From contig DAOUVH010000014.1 in assembly GCA_030667725.1 (NCBI GenBank), positions 1-10,995 of the forward strand: a stretch of 10,995 nucleotides of DNA, read 5' to 3'. The translations under genes and the position numbers were made by a program. Positions 1 through 6,130 of this stretch are shown one piece after another. The notes under the pieces are model-generated. The model made no database searches, had not been told where the DNA came from, and saw nothing but the letters and a program-made list of their open reading frames with translations. The stretch is from Candidatus Cloacimonadota bacterium. GTDB taxonomy: Bacteria > Cloacimonadota > Cloacimonadia > Cloacimonadales > TCS61. Within the stretch, counting starts at the first letter, position 1. Each line of letters starts with the position of its first letter.

Positions 1-928
1 AATAGATTATTGTGCCAGGATAGAATCCTTCCTTAACAATAAATGATGACACTGATTCATCCGATACTATAAGTGCAGTATCTATAGCTTTTATCCGGAT
101 GAAAGTAGAGTCTTCAGGAATATCATCTACTAAGGTGTTAGGAATAAGTGCGTTGCCATTTAATGCACTGTGAAGAGCTAATGTAACATCAGCATATCCC
201 AATGTCGATATCCACTCATCAGGATACCCCCCTTCGTTTTCAGTGATAATACTTCCATCCAGATTTCTCATTTCTAATTTATAGTCAAAATAATAAGGAA
301 TTTCTCCAACGTACGGATCACCATCATCCATCTTAAATTCGAAAATAATGGCAGTGCCAATAGTTTCTCCATTAATATTTGATTGTAGCAAAGCACCGGG
401 AGTATTAGAATGAGCCTGGAAATACTTTCTGGCTGCTTCACTCTCATTTTGAGCATTATCTTTACACTTCACATCAAAAATACTAACTACATTGGCACTA
501 TCTCCATTTGCATCAGCAGCAGGGAAGTTAACTGTAGCATAAGTCTGGTCTATCCATATTGTAGTCTCTGCAGATTCATTCAAAGGGATGTTGGTATTAG
601 CGTTCGGAGTGTAGAATTTAACCCATCCATCTTCGGTAATTGCATCATGTCCCGCAGTGGCGATAGGTTCTTCATTTTCATTTAGTATTCTAAATGCGTA
701 TCCTTCAACAACACCATCTTCATCTGTACCGCTCCATTGAATAGTTTGCTGGAATAATAAAGCTTCTGTAATTAGAGTATCACTATCTACACCGAAATAA
801 TTTGTTATTGTAATATAAGGCTGTAAATTTGCATTCAATGTACCCTTTCTAGCATCACAAGATGTCAGTACTAAAAGCACCATAAGAGTTACAATTATTA
901 AATATATTGCATTTTTCTTCTTTAACAT
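1..928 (-). CDS. Lipoprotein with Ig/fibronectin-like region (partial, runs off left edge)
   Basis: The reading frame is open from an ATG at 928 to the left edge, giving 309 codons with no stop, so the 3' end is missing. The N-terminus is a lipoprotein signal peptide: Lys-rich start, hydrophobic core at residues 8-21, and lipobox LTSC with the acylated Cys at 24. After a short linker come beta-rich sequences. WSGTDEDGVVEGY at 65-77 and FDVKCKDNAQNES at 151-163 resemble the start and end of fibronectin/Ig-like modules found in surface lipoproteins of FCB-group bacteria (family resemblance from memory). A strong Shine-Dalgarno AGGAGG lies 5 nt upstream of the ATG and fixes the start. It is separated from truA by 133 bp and probably has its own promoter. 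Likely location is the periplasm or outer-membrane surface. The specific function is unknown. Confidence 0.85.
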   Translation of the reverse strand, partial: MLKKKNAIYLIIVTLMVLLVLTSCDARKGTLNANLQPYITITNYFGVDSDTLITEALLFQQTIQWSGTDEDGVVEGYAFRILNENEEPIATAGHDAITEDGWVKFYTPNANTNIPLNESAETTIWIDQTYATVNFPAADANGDSANVVSIFDVKCKDNAQNESEAARKYFQAHSNTPGALLQSNINGETIGTAIIFEFKMDDGDPYVGEIPYYFDYKLEMRNLDGSIITENEGGYPDEWISTLGYADVTLALHSALNGNALIPNTLVDDIPEDSTFIRIKAIDTALIVSDESVSSFIVKEGFYPGTIIY

Positions 929-1061
929 TTCTTCCTCCTTTATATCTGTTACTTTTTATGATTATACCTTATTTAGTCAACATAATTATTCTTTTATAAC
1001 AATTTTATATTAATAAATATATAAGATACCTTATCAAACATAAAATATTATGCAAAAAAAA
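929..1061 (-). promoter_or_regulatory. AT-rich intergenic region, probable promoter of the leftmost lipoprotein
   Basis: This is the only gap of any size in the window, 133 bp between the truA stop and the next ATG. On the minus strand a TATAAT lies at 966-961, about 32 bp before the ATG, but no convincing -35 sits 17 bp upstream. A TTGACT at 980-975 is only 8 bp away, too close to pair with it. A Bacteroidota-style -7 box (TAnnTTTG) matches TATGTTTG at 1042-1035, without a well-spaced -33 TTTG. The nonamer ATAAGGTAT occurs twice, at 972-964 and 1034-1026. A weak 5-bp hairpin (CATAA/TTATG) lies at 1039-1052. A run of T follows the truA stop on the minus strand, but no GC-rich stem precedes it, so no intrinsic terminator is called. 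A promoter is likely somewhere here; the exact element is not resolved. Confidence 0.35.
934..939 (-). promoter_or_regulatory. Strong Shine-Dalgarno of the leftmost lipoprotein
   Basis: The minus strand reads AGGAGG here, five or so bases before the ATG at 928. It matches the anti-SD closely and confirms the start of a gene that has no stop codon in the window. Confidence 0.85.
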
Positions 1062-1817
1062 TCATTTTATCAGCTTATTATTAGGATATTTTACATCTAT
1101 TAGATACAATCCACTTGGTGGAGCTGTTGTGATAAGCTTATTCTCCGGAGTTCTATCTGTTATTAATTTTTCAATAATATTCGGGTTAGTATCTGTGTTG
1201 GCGATATTGATAATTGTACCTACAATTCTTCTAACCATATTATGTAAGAACCGGTTTGCCTGGATAATAAACCTGTAATCTTCATCAGTTTCTTCAAAGG
1301 TAAATTTAAGTACATTGCAGAAGCAATTATTAAGGTCAGGATTAAATTTAGCAAAAGAAGTGAAATCATGTCTGCCATTGAAATACTTAAGACACTTTTC
1401 TACAATTTCTGCTTTGATTTTTATTTTTGGTATGAAGCTTTTATATTTTCTATTAAATGGCGTGAGTTCTTTTGCAAGTATATATCTATAGGTTCGGCTG
1501 GTTGCATCATAACGAGCACTAAAGTTATTGATAACTTCAACGATTTGTGTAACTGATACATCATAGGGGAGATTTGCTCGTAAAGCAAGTTGTATCTGTT
1601 TAGAAGTCATTAGTATAGGAAATTGAAAATTTGCATATTGCCCTATTGCATGAACACCTGCATCTGTACGACCGGCAGAGGTTGTTTTAATTTCTGTTTT
1701 TGCTATTTTGGAAAGAGCATTTTCTAAAACCTGCTGAACAGTTCTACCCACTTTTTGGATCTGCCATCCGTTAAAATTAGTTCCATCATAACTTATTCTA
1801 GCTAAATAATTATTCAT
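1062..1817 (-). CDS. truA: tRNA pseudouridine synthase A (TruA)
   Basis: TruA converts uridines 38-40 of the tRNA anticodon stem-loop to pseudouridine in the cytoplasm. This 251-residue protein has the usual family length and all the landmark motifs: ISYDGTNFNGWQ at 8-19, the catalytic GRTDAGVH at 49-56 with Asp52 as the expected nucleophile, R-x-Y-x-Y at 108-112 (the conserved Tyr that stacks in the active site), GRHDFTSFAK at 148-157 and FLHNMVRRIVG at 190-200. The start ATG lies 8 bp after the stop of the EcfT-like gene, so the two are probably co-transcribed. In many Firmicutes truA follows the ecfA-ecfA-ecfT cluster, which mirrors the order here. It appears to be the last gene of the long operon, although no clear terminator follows. 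The assignment is secure. Confidence 0.97.
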   Translation of the reverse strand: MNNYLARISYDGTNFNGWQIQKVGRTVQQVLENALSKIAKTEIKTTSAGRTDAGVHAIGQYANFQFPILMTSKQIQLALRANLPYDVSVTQIVEVINNFSARYDATSRTYRYILAKELTPFNRKYKSFIPKIKIKAEIVEKCLKYFNGRHDFTSFAKFNPDLNNCFCNVLKFTFEETDEDYRFIIQANRFLHNMVRRIVGTIINIANTDTNPNIIEKLITDRTPENKLITTAPPSGLYLIDVKYPNNKLIK

Positions 1818-1825
1818 GTTCTAGC

Positions 1826-2464
1826 CTAATTAATACTAATAAATATTAATAAACTTGGAATGATTACCAGCAAAGATAGATAAATATCCGACCAAAGTGA
1901 TACCTCTCCCTCTACGTTACTAATTCCCACTTTATTAATAACTGTTTCTTCTACTTGGTGAATTTCATTGATACAATCTTCCATTGATAATACAATTATA
2001 TCACTGATATTCGTATGCTTTTTTCTATTATCTTTGAATTTTGCAATCAATATTGGAACAAAATGAATGGTTGCGACCATAAAGAACTTAAGTTTGAACC
2101 AAAATTTTGAGTTATGACCTGTTTTTCCTGAGACAAATAAGTCGATAGAAGTGGTTTCAACAAGATAAACCGAGATAAGTAAGAGGTGAGTAATACGTGC
2201 AGAAAGATAACATTGATCTGGAAATGGAATTCGGAAGAATATTCCCAAAATATACAAGGAGATAAAAAAAGGAATTATCCTAATTAATGTTTTTAACCAA
2301 TTTTTGTAAATTTTGGGTGAAACTATCATGTATAAAAAGGTAAAAGCAAAAACTATTAGAAATTTATCAAAGCTGAGATATGAGGAAATTAGCACTAAAA
2401 ACAAACTAATAAAAACTTTCAGAATGGGATTCTGTCGGGAAAGGATATTATCCTTTCTGATCAT
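1826..2464 (-). CDS. Polytopic membrane protein resembling EcfT/CbiQ (divergent)
   Basis: This 212-residue hydrophobic protein has about five or six predicted membrane segments: near 14-31, 35-49, 60-78, 88-107, 127-141, and a C-terminal one at 192-211. The opening NPILKVFISLFLVL and the middle segment ending in ETTSIDLFVS resemble the transmembrane component of energy-coupling-factor vitamin or metal importers (EcfT/CbiQ). The position directly before truA is also typical of ecfT. Against this, it is shorter than most EcfT proteins, and the Ala-Arg-Gly coupling motifs that dock the ATPases are not evident; the closest basic stretch is DNRKKH at 145-150. No ecfA ATPase is in the window. The ATG at 2464 overlaps the end of the TPR gene by 17 bp, with AAAGG about 8 bp upstream. 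The membrane location is clear. The transporter role is tentative, and it could be an unrelated membrane protein. Confidence 0.8.
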   Translation of the reverse strand: MIRKDNILSRQNPILKVFISLFLVLISSYLSFDKFLIVFAFTFLYMIVSPKIYKNWLKTLIRIIPFFISLYILGIFFRIPFPDQCYLSARITHLLLISVYLVETTSIDLFVSGKTGHNSKFWFKLKFFMVATIHFVPILIAKFKDNRKKHTNISDIIVLSMEDCINEIHQVEETVINKVGISNVEGEVSLWSDIYLSLLVIIPSLLIFISIN

Positions 2465-4586
2465 TGGAAATGCCTTTATCTGGAGAATTCATTTCAAGGT
2501 CTTTCTTTTTCTCTTCAAGTAATTTCTCAATAACTTTCTCCTTTTCAGGATTTTCTTTCTCTTCTTCCAGTTTTTCCAGTTTTTTCTGCTCAGCTTTTTC
2601 TTTATCCAATTCTGCTTGGATCATTCGCTCAATGTAAGGAAGGCGTGATATCTTAATAAAATTCTCACCATTATAGAATTTTAAAATTTCTGTTTTGAAT
2701 ATTATATGTTCAGTATATGCAAGAACAGAATCAAAATATGGTTTTGCGGATAAACTGTCTGCTAGTAGAAAATAATTTATATAACCCAGACTGTAAAGTG
2801 CTTTATAGCGATATTCGTGTTGAGCATCATTAGCGATTGGAAAAAGGGATTCAACGGTCTTCTCAGGTTGAGTTTCGATATGATTAATAGCGTTGCTATA
2901 CTGCGCTGTTTCGTTAATATGTTTCTTGGTAGCAACAACAATAGAATCTTTTCCAGCTAAAAATTGTTCGGCTGCATAAGTATATTTGTTATCTGGATAA
3001 TCGGATTGTAATTCATTAAATATTTTATCAACTTCTGTAGAATCTATGAGGACTTTTTTATGTAACCATAATTTCGTGAATTTTGCAAATGGAATAAATT
3101 CTTCCTGATAAAGTAAAATATTCTCTTCTGCATTCTCAATCAATGCTCTTAATGAATTATATTCAGCTTGCAACTTTGCCTTTCGTGTCTTGATCTCTTC
3201 CTTCTCATCGATCTTTGAAGAATCAGGAATTGTAGTTTGTAATAATGAATCAATCATTGTAGTTTGCATTAATGAATCGGCAATCTCAAGAGAATCAATC
3301 ATTGTGATTTGCATTAATGAATCAGCAATCTCAAGAGAATCAATGATCACTACAAGAGAATCCAGCTGGATTTGCAACGTGTCAATTGCAGTTCTGAATC
3401 TGTTTTCCTGCTGAATGATGTCATTATATACAATTAAAGCTGAATCAGGCATTTGCAAATATTCAATATAGAATTCTGCCAGTTTGAATTGTTGATTGAT
3501 CAATTCTTTTGTTGATATTTTTGAAGTTGGATTATAATATTGAATGATTTGACTGGCTATTGCACTTTGAGAAATAGAGTTTTCCAAATATTCTGAATCT
3601 CTATTCTCATTCTTAACTTTATTATAGAATTCTATAGCAGTAGTGTATTCTTTTAATTTATGAAAATAAATCTCTCCTAGGAAATAAAAAGCTGATGCAG
3701 ATAAACTTGTTCGCTTATTATCCTCAGTTATTGCTTCAAGTATTGCTACTGCATCATCGATGCTGCCCAATTCTGCTAAGCTTCTAGCTTGAACAAGTCG
3801 AATTCGCGATATCTTATTCTCACGATATTCATCTTTTAGAAGCTTAGTTGCATAATCGGCAGCTTGTTGATATTCTCCTAACAAAAGATAATTTTGTGCA
3901 ATATAGTACTTTGCGTCAAATTTTGTCTTTCTAGTTACTTTTGATTTCAATAGTTTTAAGAATATCTCGATGGATTTATCGTAAACTCCTGCTTCATTCT
4001 GAGATTTTCCCTGTAAGAAATATGCCTCTTCATATGCATCTGAATCAGGATACTCTTCAATTAATCTATTTAAATAGTAATTTGTTTGGACATAGTCATT
4101 TTCACGTAGTTTATAATTTGCCAGAGTTTGCAGAGCTTCCGGATGATGATCCTTAAATTCATTGTTAATCAGGAATTCATGAAGTAGATCATACGCTTCC
4201 TCTTCGTGCCTGGATTCATATTTTGCACGAGCAATATAAAGTGTTGCTTCGGGAACTAATTCACTGTCAGGATAGAATTTGATCATATCTTCTAATGTTG
4301 AAATGGTCTGAGTAAAGTTTCTTCCTATATAAAAGAAGGATTTTGCCATTAGTAAAAGGGCGTCATCAGAATATTTGCTGCCTTCATAGTATTCCAGAAC
4401 AATTCCGCATTTTTTTATAACTTTCTTATATTTTTGAATTGCATTATTTGTAGGTTTGTTGGCATCATTTAATTCTATTTCTTGGGCTTCTTCAAAGTAC
4501 TTCTCAGCATTATAGAAAGTATTGTAATAAACACATCCGGAAGTTATAAGCACTAAAATTAACAGAATTGAGATTTTAAATTTCAT
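2448..4586 (-). CDS. Large TPR-repeat lipoprotein with coiled-coil tail
   Basis: This 712-residue protein begins with a lipoprotein signal peptide (hydrophobic core 5-14, Cys18 after TSG). VYYNTFYNAEKYFEEA follows directly, a signature I associate with TPR lipoproteins of FCB-group bacteria. Residues about 47-330 are a string of TPR-like helical hairpins (DALLLMAKSFFYIG, AYFLQGKSQNEAGVYDKSIEIF, YYIAQNYLLLGEYQQAADYA), with spacing and Tyr/Pro/Asp turns like BamD or YbgF. A 15-residue tandem repeat (IDSLEIADSLMQxTM) spans about 415-456, followed by a coiled coil to about 495, a second TPR-like part around 500-650, and a Glu/Lys-rich tail from 652. It is probably an envelope scaffold anchored in a membrane by lipid. 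Outer-membrane assembly, T9SS or polysaccharide export are possible partners, none proven. The start ATG is 7 bp after the HutH stop, with a weak AGG upstream, so translation is probably coupled. Confidence 0.9.
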   Translation of the reverse strand: MKFKISILLILVLITSGCVYYNTFYNAEKYFEEAQEIELNDANKPTNNAIQKYKKVIKKCGIVLEYYEGSKYSDDALLLMAKSFFYIGRNFTQTISTLEDMIKFYPDSELVPEATLYIARAKYESRHEEEAYDLLHEFLINNEFKDHHPEALQTLANYKLRENDYVQTNYYLNRLIEEYPDSDAYEEAYFLQGKSQNEAGVYDKSIEIFLKLLKSKVTRKTKFDAKYYIAQNYLLLGEYQQAADYATKLLKDEYRENKISRIRLVQARSLAELGSIDDAVAILEAITEDNKRTSLSASAFYFLGEIYFHKLKEYTTAIEFYNKVKNENRDSEYLENSISQSAIASQIIQYYNPTSKISTKELINQQFKLAEFYIEYLQMPDSALIVYNDIIQQENRFRTAIDTLQIQLDSLVVIIDSLEIADSLMQITMIDSLEIADSLMQTTMIDSLLQTTIPDSSKIDEKEEIKTRKAKLQAEYNSLRALIENAEENILLYQEEFIPFAKFTKLWLHKKVLIDSTEVDKIFNELQSDYPDNKYTYAAEQFLAGKDSIVVATKKHINETAQYSNAINHIETQPEKTVESLFPIANDAQHEYRYKALYSLGYINYFLLADSLSAKPYFDSVLAYTEHIIFKTEILKFYNGENFIKISRLPYIERMIQAELDKEKAEQKKLEKLEEEKENPEKEKVIEKLLEEKKKDLEMNSPDKGISNDQKG
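3220..3345 (-). repeat. 45-bp in-frame tandem repeat inside the TPR lipoprotein gene
   Basis: Two nearly identical 45-bp units lie at 3247-3291 and 3292-3336. A 27-bp partial copy at 3220-3246 lacks 18 bp of the unit, and the first bases of a further unit follow at 3337. Each full unit encodes IDSLEIADSLMQITM or IDSLEIADSLMQTTM, an amphipathic helix-prone 15-mer. The period is a multiple of three, so copy-number change would keep the frame. Confidence 0.9.
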
Positions 4587-4593
4587 TCTAAAC

Positions 4594-6117
4594 CTATCTT
4601 AAATCAATAAATTGATTAACGATTTCCGGTATTATGTCTGATTCTATAATTTTTGTTAAATTATTGATATCATCTGTCATAATCCGGTCTTGCTCCAGAT
4701 GCTTTACAGTTTTGCGGACCTCTCTCTTCACAGCTTCAATGGCGGGTGATGATTTAATTTTCCTACAATCAAGAGCTTGACATGCAGTCATAAGTTCAAT
4801 TGCAAATACAATACTTACATTATCTAAAATAGTTCTGGCTTTCATTGCTCCTATAGTTCCCATACTCACATGGTCCTCCTGATTTGCGGAGGTAGGTATG
4901 GAATCAACAGATGAAGGATGAGATAGTATTTTATTCTCAGAAACAAGTGCTGCTGAGGTAACCTGTGAGATCATAAATCCTGAGTCCAATCCGGGACGAG
5001 GAGCCAGAAAAGGATGAAGATCATTATTTAGGGCGGGATTAAGTAATTGCTCAGTTCTTCGATCTGAAATATTCGCCAGCTCAGAAACTGTGAAAGCCAT
5101 TGTGTCCATCGCAAACGCAACAGGCTCCCCATGAAAATTCCCACCCGATATTACTTTGTCTTCATCAGGGAAAATGAGTGGATTATCTGTTGCAGAATTC
5201 ATCTCAATCTCAATTGTATTCCGAATATATTTTAATGCATCTCGAACTGCACCGTTTACTTGTGGAGTACATCGTAAACTATAAGCATCTTGTACATTGC
5301 TGCAATATTTATGCGAACGATTTAGATCACTTTCTTTAAGAAGGGAATTCAAGTTTTTTGCCGAATTTTTCTGTCCATTATGAGGACGGAGATCATGAAT
5401 ATGTTTATCAAATGCAGATATGGTTCCCATAAGAGCATCTATGCTCATACTTGCAACTATATCTGCAATCTGGCATAACCTTTCGGCACGCAGCAGATTT
5501 AATGCTCCGACACCAGTCATAACCTGAGTTCCATTATTAAGGGCAAGTCCCTCTTTAGCTTTTAAAACAACGGGTTCGATATCGGCAAGTTTGAGTGCTT
5601 CACTACCGGAGATGATATTTCCCTCATATTCTGCTTTTCCTTCTCCAAGTAAAACCAAAGCAAGATGAGAAAGTGGAGCCAAATCTCCGCTGGCTCCTAC
5701 CGATCCTTTTTCCGGAATACACGGATGAACTCCTTTATTTAACATTTCAATTAGTGTTTGCAGTGTGCTTAATCTAATGCCGGAATGTCCTTTTACTAAC
5801 ACATTGATCCTGAGAAGCATAACCGCTCGAGTTTCTTCAAGAGAAAGGTTCTTCCCAACACCGGTTGCATGGCTTAAAATTAGATTTCTTTGTAATTCCT
5901 CAATGTGTTCAGTTGGGATACGAATATTGGCAAATTTTCCGAACCCGGTTGTTAAGCCATAAACAACACGATTTTCTTCAATTATTTTATCAACGTAATT
6001 ACGGCATATCACGATCTTCTTAATAGAATCGGGATGAAGTTCTATCTTTTCTCTATCAAAAACGATCTTGCTTAAATCTTTTAGAGTAAGATCATTACCG
6101 GTAAGAATTACAGACAC
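4594..6117 (-). CDS. hutH: Histidine ammonia-lyase
   Basis: HutH removes ammonia from L-histidine to give trans-urocanate, the first step of histidine catabolism, in the cytoplasm as a tetramer. The 507-residue length is standard. The MIO cofactor triad Ala142-Ser143-Gly144 sits in GSVGASGDLAPLSH. Residues known to matter in the Pseudomonas putida enzyme are all present at the same or adjacent numbers: Tyr53 (YGLTTGFG), His83 (LSHATGVG), Asn195 (LNNGTQ), Gln276, Tyr279 and Arg282 (VQDAYSLR), Phe328 (GGNFHGEP) and Glu414 (SANQEDHVSMG). The pattern favours histidine over phenylalanine or tyrosine as substrate. The start is GTG, supported by GGAG 7 bp upstream and by alignment with the paralogue's N-terminus. 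It follows the other MIO protein by 13 bp and precedes the TPR lipoprotein by 7 bp. No other hut gene is in the window. Confidence 0.95.
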   Translation of the reverse strand: MSVILTGNDLTLKDLSKIVFDREKIELHPDSIKKIVICRNYVDKIIEENRVVYGLTTGFGKFANIRIPTEHIEELQRNLILSHATGVGKNLSLEETRAVMLLRINVLVKGHSGIRLSTLQTLIEMLNKGVHPCIPEKGSVGASGDLAPLSHLALVLLGEGKAEYEGNIISGSEALKLADIEPVVLKAKEGLALNNGTQVMTGVGALNLLRAERLCQIADIVASMSIDALMGTISAFDKHIHDLRPHNGQKNSAKNLNSLLKESDLNRSHKYCSNVQDAYSLRCTPQVNGAVRDALKYIRNTIEIEMNSATDNPLIFPDEDKVISGGNFHGEPVAFAMDTMAFTVSELANISDRRTEQLLNPALNNDLHPFLAPRPGLDSGFMISQVTSAALVSENKILSHPSSVDSIPTSANQEDHVSMGTIGAMKARTILDNVSIVFAIELMTACQALDCRKIKSSPAIEAVKREVRKTVKHLEQDRIMTDDINNLTKIIESDIIPEIVNQFIDLR

Positions 6118-6124
6118 TAATTTT

Positions 6125-6128
6125 CTCC
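6125..6128 (-). promoter_or_regulatory. Shine-Dalgarno that supports the GTG start of hutH
   Basis: The minus strand reads TAATTGGAGAAAATTAGTG. The GGAG is two bases after the stop codon of the preceding lyase gene and 7 bp before the GTG at 6117. This spacing picks the GTG as start and suggests coupled translation of the two lyases. Confidence 0.75.
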
Positions 6129-6130
6129 AA

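Noticed and set aside
410..685. Plus-strand open frame of 91 codons
   Set aside because: It lies opposite the leftmost lipoprotein gene, has no ribosome site and a Cys/Ser/Ile-rich product with no recognisable motif. It is a shadow of the minus-strand frame.
961..980. TTGACT and TATAAT as a matched sigma-70 promoter
   Set aside because: The spacer is only 8 bp, far from the usual 16-18. The TATAAT may be a real -10, but not with this -35.
1035..1061. Intrinsic terminator after truA
   Set aside because: A run of T follows the truA stop on the minus strand, but there is no stem before it. The small CATAA/TTATG hairpin at 1039-1052 lies after the T-run and is all A/T apart from its end pairs.
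3220..3345. CRISPR array or mobile-element repeat
   Set aside because: The units are directly adjacent with no spacers, in frame within a lipoprotein gene, and encode a regular peptide repeat.
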